In this document: positions 55,079 through 63,883 of the stretch, piece by piece | Layout of the letters: the number at the start of each line of letters is the position of its first letter | How positions within the stretch are numbered: the stretch's first letter is position 1 | NCBI RefSeq assembly: GCF_000717025.1 | Contig: NZ_JNXG01000023.1 | Location: 1 to 64,000, forward strand | Direction of reading: 5' to 3' | Length of the DNA stretch: 64,000 bases | Source of the DNA: Streptomyces atroolivaceus | Lineage (GTDB): Bacteria; Actinomycetota; Actinomycetes; Streptomycetales; Streptomycetaceae | Notes under the pieces: generated by a model | What the model saw: only the letters and a program-made list of their open reading frames with translations | Told to the model about the DNA's origin: nothing | Database searches by the model: none | Program-made: the position numbers and the translations under genes

Positions 55079-55639
55079 TCAGAACGCGGCCGGGGTCCAG
55101 CCGGTGGCTCTCGCCCAGGCTTCGGCCCGCGCGCTGATCTCGGCGATCAAGGTGCCTTTGGCCGCCGCATAGGCGTTCATGTCGGGCCACTCCCGCTCGG
55201 CGAGGCGCTGCTTGTGATGGCTGTAGGCGTCGCGATCGGCGACGTCTTCCCGCAGCCAGTCGCGGAACAGCAGGTGCCGACGCTCCCACTCGCTTCCTGC
55301 GGTGCAAATGTGCACATGGACGTCCAGGTGGGGAGTGCGCACCATGCGGTGGCCGGGCTGGCGCACGCGCAGCATGTATCCAGCGCTCTCCAAGGCAGCG
55401 AGGCAGGCGTCTTCGTCATCGGCATCCGACACGCTCACGTCGATGTCGATGATGGGCTTGGCAGCCAGCCCGGGCACGGCCGTCGAGCCGACATGGTCGA
55501 CCCTCCGGGCGACAGGGCCCAACGCGTCGATGATGCGCCGCCGTTCTCCCTCGAACGCGGCAGGTCACGCAGGGTCGTAGGCGACGACGCGGATCGCACG
55601 CCTTTCCCGGCCGCCTATGAACTCGGTCTGGTCGTTCAT
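55079..55639 (-). pseudogene. GrpB-family (nucleotidyltransferase-fold) gene with a nonsense codon
   Basis: From ATG 55639 the frame reads MNDQTEFIGGRERRAIRVVA then YDPA and a TGA at 55565-55567. It then continues in the same frame as AFEGERRRIIDALGPVARRV, DHVGSTAVPGLAAKPIIDID and the rest of the GrpB/UPF0157 family to 55079. The family motif is YDPxW, so a Trp TGG has become TGA. Everything else is intact. The 147-residue downstream part might still be made from an internal start, but it would lack the first strand and helix. Possible sequencing error cannot be excluded. Confidence 0.8.
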
Positions 55640-56048
55640 TACTCCACTACCTTCCAGTGCTCTCTCCGACCCCCGCCAGAGCCCTGCTGATCGGAGGAAC
55701 CTGCAGGGCAAAACTGGATGTTGACTCGGCGGGCCGTCCGGTCTCCTGCACGCCGAACAGCGAGCCCGGCCCACTCCACGGGGGAGACGACCACGCCCGC
55801 GCCCATTACGGCGATCACCGGAAGCGGGAAGCGCAGGGCTGCCTTCGGCGGGACCAGGACGGAGCGGAAAGCGGCCGGCCGCCCCAGCTGGAGGGGGGAC
55901 GAGGCGAGTTGCAGCGGACCGCGTCATCACGTCAGGCCGGAGAAGGTTGCTGACCACCCTTTGGCGGGCACATCGGGGGGTTCCTGGGGTGGTAGGGAGC
56001 GGCCTAGCATTACTGCCGACCGTCTTTGTTCCAGCAAGGGGGTATCGC
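55640..56048. other. Divergent intergenic region, no firm gene
   Basis: About 410 bases. A minus-strand frame has a short membrane-like stretch (FPLPVIAVMGAGVVVSPVEW) with no start signal. The right end carries the AAGGGGG ribosome site of the sulfotransferase gene. Confidence 0.4.
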
Positions 56049-56783
56049 ATGCCGAGTTCCGAGCCGGCCGCGGGCATTCTGGCCCTGTGGAGTGCACCGC
56101 GCTGCCGTTCCACTGCCTTCTTCCGCATGATGATCGAACGTGGCGACTTCACCAACGTGCACGAGCCCTTCGCCTATCTGACCGAGTTCGGATTCTCCGA
56201 AGTGGACGGCGTGCGGGCCACGAATGAGCGGGAAGTGATCGACGCGCTGCGCAGGCTGGCCGGGCACGGCCCTGTCTTCTTCAAGAACACCATGGACGAG
56301 CGCTACCCAGGCGTGTTGGCAGACACTGATTTCCTGGCCCGTGACGCCCGACACGTGTTCCTCATCCGGCACCCGCGCGAGACGATCGCCTCGTACCACG
56401 CGCTCGATCCCGGGGTGAAACAGCACCAGATCGGCTTCGAGACGGAGTACGAGCTGTTCGAGGCGGTGCGGCGGCACACCGATGAGCAGCCCCTGGTCAT
56501 CGACGCCGACGACCTCATGGCCGACCCGGAAGGAATCATCAGGGTCTTCTGCGACCGGGTAGGCATCGACTTCAGGCCCGAGGCCCTGGCGTGGCGGCCT
56601 GAGTCGCGTAGTGAGTGGCTGCCCTCGCAAGAGTGGCATCTCGACGTGGACGTCAGCAGTGGATTCCACGCTCCGGAGAAGGACGACTACGTCGATGTGG
56701 AAGCACACCCGGTCCTGAGCGGCTACCTCGCGCACCACCTGCCGTACTACAGCGAACTGCGCGCCCGGCGTGTCCGGCTGTAG
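56049..56783 (+). CDS. Sulfotransferase-family protein (PAPS-dependent type)
   Basis: 244 residues. LWSAPRCRSTAFFRMM (about 13-28) is the 5'-phosphosulfate loop and FLIRHPRETIASYHAL (about 111-126) the 3'-phosphate motif. VIDADDLMADPEGIIRVFCD and the C-terminal LSGYLAHHLPYYSELRARRV fit the branch of bacterial sulfotransferase-like enzymes. A sulfate-transfer role on a small molecule is likely, acceptor unknown. ATG 56049 follows AAGGGGG seven bases upstream. It stands alone. Confidence 0.83.
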   Translation: MPSSEPAAGILALWSAPRCRSTAFFRMMIERGDFTNVHEPFAYLTEFGFSEVDGVRATNEREVIDALRRLAGHGPVFFKNTMDERYPGVLADTDFLARDARHVFLIRHPRETIASYHALDPGVKQHQIGFETEYELFEAVRRHTDEQPLVIDADDLMADPEGIIRVFCDRVGIDFRPEALAWRPESRSEWLPSQEWHLDVDVSSGFHAPEKDDYVDVEAHPVLSGYLAHHLPYYSELRARRVRL

Positions 56784-57349
56784 GAGCGACATCGGTGAGC
56801 GGCTGGTCAGGGGCATGTCGCATGGCGGCGATGACGATGTGGGGCGTCAGGGCCGGGTCCGCGGGAACTGCTTGACCAATGCGTCGATCTGTACCCACAG
56901 TCCGCGCTTGCGGGCCTCCGATCTCAGGACCTCCAGGTGTCGGGCGATGACGGAGGCCAGGAGGTCCGGTGTGACCGAGGCGAGGGCGGGGACGCCGGTC
57001 GGGGTACAGAGTGGTTCGTGCACCGTCTTGTCCGGTAACGGCAACGGTCCCGGGGAAGCTGCACGGTCATGGGTGCCCTCCGGCGTCGAGGAGAGCCCAC
57101 CCCTGCTCGGGATGCAGTTTGTGCAGCTTGGTGGGGGCTCAGACCTACGCGGTCTCTTCCGGATCTCGTGCCAGTGGTTGCAAGGCGCGGAGGGTGGGGA
57201 CGGTGGATGCAAGGGTGATGTGAAACAGCGCTTGGGGGAGCCGCGGACGCGCTGAGCGAACGGGCCGTCCCCGAGCCGATGGTTTGTAGTGCAAAGCATG
57301 GTGAGTTGGTGTCGGACTGAGTCAGGCGAGGACGCGACCTGTCCGGTGC
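56784..57349 (-). other. Gene-poor region with a C-terminal gene scrap
   Basis: On the minus strand 56847-56999 reads as the end of a protein (SVTPDLLASVIARHLEVLRS, then LWVQIDALVKQF) with a stop at 56847. Upstream in that frame the sequence is Pro/Arg-rich and not coding. A remnant of unknown family. Confidence 0.35.
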
Positions 57350-57448
57350 TCAGGAGTCCCACTTGCCGGTCATCTCGACGTAGTTCTCGCCACGGACCTT
57401 CTTGCCGTTGTACGTACCGGCGAAAGCCGTTGCCGCCTCGAGGTAGCC
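57350..57448 (-). pseudogene. C-terminal scrap of a lipocalin/CrtC-like (AttH) protein
   Basis: The last 32 codons of a minus-strand frame, YLEAATAFAGTYNGKKVRGE then NYVEMTGKW, match the 'GxxNGKxVxGxgYxElTGy' ending of AttH/hydroxyneurosporene-synthase-like lipocalins. Upstream sequence in the frame has no further similarity. A deletion remnant at best; tail similarity alone is weak evidence. Confidence 0.38.
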
Positions 57449-58681
57449 GCCCCGTCGGGAGTCCCCATCTCCTGGCCCGGGTTTCTCGTGACCCGTACAT
57501 CGAGCTCGGAGCCCAGCGCAGGATGCTGATGCGCCAACGGGTGGGGTAAATGCGGGCATGAGGCTTCCTCCTTGCATCGGGGGCGGACGAGATCACCGCT
57601 CGCCCACCGGCGCCGACCGACGAAGATGCAGGTGATCACCATCCACCGCGGGGTTGCTTCTGGCCGGAGCTTTTGTTCGTAATGCCAACGACTCGATATT
57701 GGTTGGGAATACAAACAATGCAAGCGTGCTGAGAACGCCCATCGGGCCGGCCGGGCATGCCCAGGCCGGGAACCGCTCTCTTCGTGGGGACCGCCCGGCT
57801 CCTGGCGGAGGGCTGGGGGAGGCCGGGTGTGGCTCCGCGGTCTGATATCGCGGTTCGCTACGGATGGCTTGAAGACGTTGCCGCGGTGCGAACACGAGCG
57901 GTCGAGTGAGAGTTGCCTGTGATCCTGATGCCGGACGATCGGCGCAGGTTGATCGCGGGCCGGTATCCAGCGGCCGAGCCCGTAGTCGGGTATTCGTAGG
58001 GCACAAGCCCAGCGCGCGTCACTCTCTCGGGCGGGGCACCGGAGGCGGCTGTTCGCGGCTTTTCAATTGGTCGTGCGGTCGCCTGATGATCTGGGCGAGG
58101 GCGGAATCTGCTGGTCCGCTGCGCGTGGTCTGTTGAGATGTGGTGAGTGAACGCAAGTGGCACCCCGGTGACTTAAGTGACTTACCGGATGGGCGGTGAT
58201 CGTTGATCGAGCCTGTGATCACCGAGTGAAAGGACCGGCACCGCTCGGGTCGGTGGCCATCAGGGCACCCACCGTCCGGGCTACCCATCCGTTCTGGGTG
58301 GCGCGATCCCTGCATGATCCAAACGAGAGGCCCTGGCTGTCCGACGCCGTCGAACACGCTCCGAACCCTCTCGAACGTGTGAACTGCATCACTCTCTCAC
58401 TTTGCTCAGTTCGCGCAAATTTACGCAAAGTGTTGATCTTGCGGCGTATGCGCTGGTGGTGGCTCTGGCGTTCGGGTGGCGCGGGATAGCTGTTGATGCT
58501 GGATAAGCAGTAGGGAACATCCGTGCGTCACCACGGCTTGGCGCTGCGTAATATTTTCTGAATTGCCTGTGCACACCTGGCTGTTGGGTGGCGTCGTTGT
58601 GGGTGAAGGGCGCACAACCCGCGCACTTCCCGGGTCCGACAAGTGCGCCCGGCTCTTCGTACGAGCAAGAGGCTCTCGCCT
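57449..58681. other. Long gene-poor region upstream of the sigma operon, with short repeats
   Basis: About 1.2 kb with no credible gene. It is less GC-rich in part (57660-57730 and 58380-58560). Short repeat structures: GTGACTTAA/GTGACTTAC in tandem at 58168-58185; inverted CGGTGATC at 58194-58201 with GATCACCG at 58217-58224; and inverted CACTTTGC at 58398-58405 with GCAAAGTG at 58425-58432. These may be operator sites for the sigma operon, 250-500 bases downstream. Confidence 0.45.
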
Positions 58682-58840
58682 GTGACGATCCAACTCGTAG
58701 GTGACCTGATGATCCTGGCTGTCACGATCCGCGTCTTCGGCCAGGACGCCCTCACTCTGCTGCGCCGCCTGGCCGCCGCAGGCGTCCGGGCCGGTGTGAG
58801 CGAGATGAGCCGCCGCCCCCACGGGAAGGAAGGCCGGTGA
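58682..58840 (+). CDS. 52-residue peptide at the head of the sigma operon
   Basis: GTG 58682 encodes a short protein with one hydrophobic/amphipathic segment (TIQLVGDLMILAVTIRVFGQ) and a basic tail (EMSRRPHGKEGR). Its TGA overlaps the start of the sigma gene as GTGA, so ribosomes ending here can begin the sigma factor. It might tether or inhibit the sigma, or simply be a coupling leader. Small proteins in this position are, as far as I recall, not characterised. Confidence 0.6.
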   Translation: MTIQLVGDLMILAVTIRVFGQDALTLLRRLAAAGVRAGVSEMSRRPHGKEGR

Positions 58841-59409
58841 CCGAGAACCGAAGCCACACCCGTCCAGGCGCCGAGCCGATGACCCAGCAGCAGCCTCCCG
58901 ACCAGGCCTTCTCCGCTTTCCACCAGATGAAGCGCCGCCGCTACGTCCACTACGCCGAGACCTTCCTCCACAACCGTCACGACGCGGAGGAGGCGATCGA
59001 CAGCGCCTTCGAGCAGCTCTACCTCTCCTGGGGCAAAGTCCTCAGCAGTGATAACCCGGACGGCTACGCCTGGACCGTCATGCGCAACAAGGTCACCGAT
59101 CACCTCCGCGCCCGGAACCGCCGGCCCCCGCTGCTCGACGACGAGGCCTTCAACATGGTCGCGTTGCGCGATGCGGTCGATCCGTACGGACAGATCACCG
59201 AGTCCCTCGCCCTCCTGCGGGCCATGCGCCAGCTCACCGAACGCCAGCTCGACGTCATGGTGATGACCTACCTCCACGGACTGAACGCGACCCAGGTAGC
59301 CGACGCCCTCGGCATCACCAGCGCCACCGTCCGCTCCCCGGTCCGCCACGCAACGCGCCGGCTGCGCAGCATCCTGGGACCTGACCGCACCATGGAAGGA
59401 CGGCGATGA
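58837..59409 (+). CDS. ECF-type RNA polymerase sigma factor (sigma-70 family)
   Basis: 190 residues. Region 2: RYVHYAETFLHNRHDAEEAI, then DSAFEQLYLSWGKVL and GYAWTVMRNKVTDHLR. Region 4: LTERQLDVMVMTYLHGLNAT then QVADALGITSATVRSPVRHA. Both are intact. GTG 58837 overlaps the previous stop, and the stop at 59407-59409 overlaps the next start as ATGA. The whole unit is thus one coupled operon. No known anti-sigma sequence is adjacent; the flanking gene products are the candidates. Confidence 0.85.
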   Translation: MTENRSHTRPGAEPMTQQQPPDQAFSAFHQMKRRRYVHYAETFLHNRHDAEEAIDSAFEQLYLSWGKVLSSDNPDGYAWTVMRNKVTDHLRARNRRPPLLDDEAFNMVALRDAVDPYGQITESLALLRAMRQLTERQLDVMVMTYLHGLNATQVADALGITSATVRSPVRHATRRLRSILGPDRTMEGRR

Positions 59410-60266
59410 CCCCCCACATCACGGAGTTCCTCTCCCGCGCACGCCTGGTCACCACCCCGTATACCCAGGAAGACATCGACGCCGCCGAGGCCCGGCTCCA
59501 CGCCCGGCTCCGCAACACCGCCGCCCCGCCCCCGCCCATACCCGCCGTCCCCGAGGAGACTACGGAGCAGGAGGCAGCCCAGAACCTGCAGACCCTCTGC
59601 GAGACCGTCGTCACCCGCAAGACCGCCCTCAGCACCCTCGACACCTTCCTCACCCCGCAACTTCCCGAGCCCCCAGGCGCCCGAGTCCTGGGCTGCATCC
59701 TCCAGCTCGCAGAGTCCGAGGAGAACGCCCGTTTCTGGTGGCAGTACGCGGCCGGCGCCGGCGACCCCGCAGCCTCCTACTGCCTCTATCTCCATCACCT
59801 CGCCCTCGGAGAACACGGCGAAGCCGACTGGTGGCACGAGCAGACCGAGCGGATCCAAAGCGCCCTGCCCTCCAGCGACGACTCCACCGACGCCGAACCC
59901 GACATCAAGGATGACGAGGTACCCGACGCCGTCAGTGACGCCCTCCACGCCGTGACGACCAGCGACGCGAGCCTGCTGCCCACCGCCCTGCGCGTCCTCG
60001 GCGCACTGAAAACCGAACCCGCTCCGGTACCCGCGGTAGTGGGCGCCGTACTCGACTACGTCCCCGCAGCCGTCGGAGCCATCGGGGACTTCGAACTGCC
60101 CCTGCCCGCACCTGGCTTCACCGACCACATCCGCACCCTGACCAAAACCACCAACACCCCTGCCGCCGGCAGACCGAGGCTACGAAACCGGCTCCAGGCC
60201 CGGCCCCGGACCACAGGTTCGCTCATCGCCTCCGCACGTCGGCATCCCAGCTGGTGCTGGGGCTGA
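59406..60266 (+). CDS. Partner protein of the sigma factor, function unknown
   Basis: 286 residues starting in an ATGA overlap with the sigma gene. A Pro-rich hinge at about 38-50 separates a short N-terminal part (FLSRARLVTTPYTQEDIDAA) from a helical region with Sel1/TPR-like features: FWWQYAAGAGDPAASYCLYL then HHLALGEHGEADWWHEQ. An acidic stretch and a less ordered end follow (LQARPRTTGSLIASARRH). No membrane helix or zinc motif. The genetic coupling suggests it modulates the sigma factor. Confidence 0.72.
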   Translation: MTPHITEFLSRARLVTTPYTQEDIDAAEARLHARLRNTAAPPPPIPAVPEETTEQEAAQNLQTLCETVVTRKTALSTLDTFLTPQLPEPPGARVLGCILQLAESEENARFWWQYAAGAGDPAASYCLYLHHLALGEHGEADWWHEQTERIQSALPSSDDSTDAEPDIKDDEVPDAVSDALHAVTTSDASLLPTALRVLGALKTEPAPVPAVVGAVLDYVPAAVGAIGDFELPLPAPGFTDHIRTLTKTTNTPAAGRPRLRNRLQARPRTTGSLIASARRHPSWCWG

Positions 60267-60506
60267 AAGGCTGCCCGCCTTCTGCACTCCGGGGCCGTAC
60301 CAGGCATCGGAAAGGACAACAGGCCGCCCCTTCACCTAGCTCCGGACAGGCCTACTGCGCACCACAGGTGCGGCCGGCTCACCGCTGCCGGGTGAAGGCG
60401 GCTCGGAGCACCCCCGTGGGGTGGTGTGTTCTTCTGCGTGTGGTGCTGCCGCCGGCGGGGGACGTCTTCCCCTTCGATCAAGACCCCGTGGCAACAACGC
60501 TCGTGA

Positions 60507-61040
60507 TCAATACGTCCAGGCCGTCAGCGCCTCGTCGAAACGGGCGTACGCCTCCTCGTCGTAGAGCACGAACCGGACCTCGATGATCGGAGGGGATGCG
60601 GACTCACGGACCGTACGCACGGCGATCCGGGCTCCATCGTCGAGCGGCCAGCCGTAGATGCCCGTCGAGATCGCTGGAAAGGCAACCGTCCAGGCTCCCA
60701 GCTCCGAGGCCACCCGTAGAGACTCCCGGTAGCAGGAGGCCAGCAAGGCAGAGCGGTCCTCCGTGCGTGACCAGACCGGTCCCACGGTGTGGACGACGTG
60801 CTCCGCGCGCAGCCGGCCGGCCGTCGTCGCCACTGCCTGCCCGGTTTGCAGCCCCTTGCCGTAGTGCGAGGCCCGCAGGTCGCGACAGGCAGCAAGGATC
60901 TCGGGCCCACCGCGCCGATGGATCGCTCCGTCCACTCCACCGCCGCCGAGGAGGGAGGAGTTGGCGGCGTTGACCAGGACGTCGGCGTGCTGCTCGGTGA
61001 TGTCGCCCTGTACGAGCGTGATCGTTGGTCGTGTCGTCAT
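60507..61040 (-). CDS. Macro-domain protein (O-acetyl-ADP-ribose deacetylase-like)
   Basis: 177 residues, one macro domain. VQGDITEQHADVLVNAANSS, LLGGGGVDGAIHRRGGPEIL and FPAISTGIYGWPLDDGARIA are the ADP-ribose-binding loops in the order of MacroD/YmdB enzymes, with Asn and Asp active-site candidates in place. It removes or binds ADP-ribose and O-acetyl-ADP-ribose. ATG 61040. The gene 61056-61490 lies 15 bases upstream on the same strand, so the two are likely co-transcribed. Confidence 0.88.
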   Translation of the reverse strand: MTTRPTITLVQGDITEQHADVLVNAANSSLLGGGGVDGAIHRRGGPEILAACRDLRASHYGKGLQTGQAVATTAGRLRAEHVVHTVGPVWSRTEDRSALLASCYRESLRVASELGAWTVAFPAISTGIYGWPLDDGARIAVRTVRESASPPIIEVRFVLYDEEAYARFDEALTAWTY

Positions 61041-61055
61041 GCGGCCATCCTGCCG

Positions 61056-61490
61056 TCAGCCCCGGCGTCTCGCCGCCGCCCGCGGTGGCCGCTGGGCCGC
61101 TGCGAGAGCGTTGCGGACAGCGAGGCGGCCGGCGTGAAGGAACGCCCGCGGGTGGGAATCGACGGGGTGGAAGCGCATGCGTCGCAGGACCACCGCCACC
61201 GCCGGGGACGGCCCGGCCCCTGCCTGGGCAAATTCTTCGCGGATCCCCGCCTCGACAGCGGCCTGGCACTCGGCCTGCCACTCCGGATCGTCGTCACCGT
61301 CAACAACCAGATCAGCGGCAACCTCGAAGGTGACGCACACCTCCCACGGCTCGAAGTCCACAGTGACCTCCGCGAAATCGGAGGGACAGCCGGCCTGCCG
61401 CGCGTAGACGGCTCGGACGCCCCTGATCGGGTGGGGCGGGAACGTTCCAGTGTCAGATTCCACGGGAGTCACGATAGCCAGTGAGGTCAC
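61056..61490 (-). CDS. Conserved hypothetical protein upstream of the macro-domain gene
   Basis: About 144 residues if GTG 61490 is used (GTG 61472 gives 138). Strand-rich middle (FEPWEVCVTFEVAADLVVDG) and a helical end with RRMRFHPVDSHPRAFLHAGR then LAVRNALAA. The end resembles the C-terminal helix of EF-G domain IV-like modules, a similarity I hold loosely. No catalytic motif. The frame extends upstream to 62024 but overlaps an IS relic, so the long version is rejected. Confidence 0.6.
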   Translation of the reverse strand: MTSLAIVTPVESDTGTFPPHPIRGVRAVYARQAGCPSDFAEVTVDFEPWEVCVTFEVAADLVVDGDDDPEWQAECQAAVEAGIREEFAQAGAGPSPAVAVVLRRMRFHPVDSHPRAFLHAGRLAVRNALAAAQRPPRAAARRRG

Positions 61491-61669
61491 TGCGGAAGCC
61501 CTGCCGACGAAGCGGACGGGACCAGCACCCGAACCCCCTTTGCCGCTGTCATCACTCTTGAGCGGGCACCGCACCGGCCCTGATCCCGAATCCTGCGAAG
61601 GGTTACGCGGCTCGCGCGGGCCTGGTTGATGCGAGGTGCGAGGCGTTCTCGTTGAGCGCACATCCAAGG

Positions 61670-61815
61670 ACGAGGAAGGCTTCGTCGCGCGATCCGGGGT
61701 TTCAAGCCGAGTGTGCCACGAGCCGGCCGTACTACGGGCGGCACGGCCTGAAGGAGCGGGATGAGCGGGGGTGACGTGGTTGCGGTTGCCGCCGGCCGGG
61801 TTGCCGCCGGCCAGG
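61670..61815 (-). mobile_element. Relic of an IS5-family transposase
   Basis: On the minus strand TLAGGNPAGGNRNHVT in one frame and IPLLQAVPPVV, then LGLKPRIARR in another, match the IS5 pattern 'AGGNRNDVTQLxPLLxAVP...GIxPxIARR'. The frame changes between the first two, and the conserved segment between PPV and LGLKP is shortened. The rest of the transposase is gone. This is a different part of the family from the two tails at 1 and 35095. Confidence 0.55.
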
Positions 61816-62020
61816 GTGCTGCCGAACGGGAGGCCGGTGGCTGCACGGACAGCGCGCAGGCCGGCCAGCTCGCCGCGGCTCAGCCCACCGAGGAGAGCGG
61901 GTGGCGGCGGGTCGGCGGTCCACGCTTCAGCCATCTCTCGGAGCTGGTGATCTTGTGGCTCTGCAGCCGATGGGGGTGAGGGGGGAGGGTGGTTCGGGCT
62001 CTGAGCTCCCAAGTCCCGGG

Positions 62021-62698
62021 TCACTCCTCCGCGTCACGGACCAACAGCGCGATCTGCACCCGGTTCTCGACCGCCAGTTTGGCGAACAGGCTGCTGGTGT
62101 GCGCCTTGACGGTCGCGACGCTGATGTGCAGCCGCTCGGCGATCTGCGGGTTGCCCAGCCCGTCCGCGACTGCCCGCGCGGTGTCGAGTTCCCGTTCGGT
62201 CAGCGCGGACAGCTTCTTCCGCGCGGCCTCGCGGGCCGAGCCGCGCGCGGCGGAGGAATACGGCCCGGTGGCCGCGGCGATCACCCGTGCCGTGGCCGCC
62301 GGGGACAGCACGGGGTTGCCCTCCGCGACGGTCCGCACCGCATCGAGGATCCGCGGCGGTGGGGTGTCCTTGAGGACGAACCCGAGCGCCCCGGCGCGCA
62401 GGGCGCCGAGCACCAGATCGTCGGAGTCGAACGTGGTGAGCACGAGCACCCGCGGCGGCGCCGGCCGGGTGAGGAGCTCCCGGGTCGCGCTGAGGCCGTC
62501 ACGGCCGGGCATGCGCACGTCCATCAGGACGACGTCCGGCCGTTGTTCGTCCGCCACTGTGATCGCGGCGTTCCCGTCGGCCGCCTCCGCGACGACGGCC
62601 AGGTCCGGCTCGCCGTCGATCACCAGGCGCAGCGCCATCCGCACCAACTGGTCGTCGTCGACGATGACGACGCGCACAGGCTCCCGCTCGGTATCCAC
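62021..62698 (-). CDS. Two-component response regulator, NarL/LuxR type
   Basis: 225 residues. Receiver domain: VVIVDDDQLVRMAL (acidic pocket at about 14-16), VVLMDVRMPG with phospho-acceptor Asp60, LVLTTFDSDD (switch Thr) and FVLKDTPP (Lys). C-terminal LuxR helix-turn-helix: LSALTERELDTARAVADGLG then NPQIAERLHISVATVKAH. It starts at GTG 62698 immediately after the kinase stop, so the two are co-translated. Targets unknown. Confidence 0.93.
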   Translation of the reverse strand: MDTEREPVRVVIVDDDQLVRMALRLVIDGEPDLAVVAEAADGNAAITVADEQRPDVVLMDVRMPGRDGLSATRELLTRPAPPRVLVLTTFDSDDLVLGALRAGALGFVLKDTPPPRILDAVRTVAEGNPVLSPAATARVIAAATGPYSSAARGSAREAARKKLSALTERELDTARAVADGLGNPQIAERLHISVATVKAHTSSLFAKLAVENRVQIALLVRDAEE

Positions 62699-63883
62699 TC
62701 AAGCCCTCTTCTCGTGGTGGTGGTCCGGCCACGGTAGCCGTGCCGTGAGGACGTATCCGTGGTCCGGTGTCCCGTGGTGGTCGAGGGTCCCGCCGGCGAG
62801 GGTGACGCGTTCGGTGAGGCCGAGCAGGCCGAAGCCCGATGCCGGCCGTGGTGCGGTCGTCGCGGCGTCAGGCGCGTTGCGGACGGTGACGTGCAGCGTG
62901 CCGCCGGCTGTTCCTTCGAGGGTGACGTCCACAGCGGCGCCCGGGGCGTGTTTGGCGGCGTTGGTCAGTCCTTCCTGGACGATCCGGTAGCAGGTCCGTC
63001 CGGTCGCGTCGGACGGCTTTCCTCTCACGGTGGTGGTGAGCGTGACGTCCAGTCCGGAAGCACGGGCCTCCGCCACCAGTTCCGGCAGGCGGTCGAGGGA
63101 GGGTTGGGGCGGTTCCGGGCGACCAGGGTCGGAACGCAGCACCCCGAGGACGTCCCGTAGTTCCTCCAGCGCCTGGTGGGAGCCGTGGGCGATACCGCGG
63201 ACCAGCACGCGGGTGTCTTCGGACGTGAGGTCGCCGCGGTGGTCCAGGACTCCGGCCTGCATGGCTACCAGGGAGATCCGGTGCGCGAGCACGTCGTGCA
63301 TCTCGCGGGCGATCCGGTTCCGTTCCGTGGCTCGTGCCTGCTCCGCTCGTGCGCTCTGTTCTCGCTCCGCGCTCTCCGCACGCTCCCGCAGCGACCGCAC
63401 CTCGACGCGCCGTGCGCCGATGGCCATGCCGATGGTCGCCGCGAGGCCCGCGGTCAGTGCCGTCATCGCGAGTCCGAACCAGAGTGCGCCGGGCGGCATC
63501 GACACCGGGAAGAACCCGACGGCGAAGGGGGACGCGCTCACGTAGGCCAGTCCGACGACCGCGATCTCCACGGGACGGCGGCGCGTGGAGACAGAACACA
63601 GTGCCAGCAGCACGGCACCGGTGGAGAGGGCCGACGCGGTCGAGGCGATCGCGACCGTCATGGCCACGGCGAGGGGGAATTGCCGCCGCCACACGAGCGC
63701 CACCAGACAGCCCAAAGCAACCAGCGGATCACCGATGGCCCACCAGGAGCCCGTTCCGGTCCCCTGATTCTGCGCCAGCACCACACCGCTGGAGAGCCAG
63801 AAAGGCACACCCAGGACCGCGGCCGCCAGCAGCCGCCACGCCTGCTGCCATCCGCCGAGCCGTGCCGCCACATCTGCGTGCAT
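62699..63883 (-). CDS. Two-component sensor histidine kinase, HisKA_3 type
   Basis: 394 residues. Four or five membrane helices in the first 160 residues (LLAAAVLGVPFWLSSGVVLA, PLVALGCLVALVW, LAVAMTVAIASTASAL, VEIAVVGLAYVSASPFAVGF, LAMTALTAGLAATIGMAIGA), then a coiled linker. IAREMHDVLAHRISLVAMQA gives the phospho-accepting His196. The HATPase region holds RIVQEGLTNAAKHAPG (N box) and GFGLLGLTERVTLAGG (G box). No large outer domain, so sensing is probably at the membrane. It pairs with the regulator downstream. Confidence 0.92.
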   Translation of the reverse strand: MHADVAARLGGWQQAWRLLAAAVLGVPFWLSSGVVLAQNQGTGTGSWWAIGDPLVALGCLVALVWRRQFPLAVAMTVAIASTASALSTGAVLLALCSVSTRRRPVEIAVVGLAYVSASPFAVGFFPVSMPPGALWFGLAMTALTAGLAATIGMAIGARRVEVRSLRERAESAEREQSARAEQARATERNRIAREMHDVLAHRISLVAMQAGVLDHRGDLTSEDTRVLVRGIAHGSHQALEELRDVLGVLRSDPGRPEPPQPSLDRLPELVAEARASGLDVTLTTTVRGKPSDATGRTCYRIVQEGLTNAAKHAPGAAVDVTLEGTAGGTLHVTVRNAPDAATTAPRPASGFGLLGLTERVTLAGGTLDHHGTPDHGYVLTARLPWPDHHHEKRA

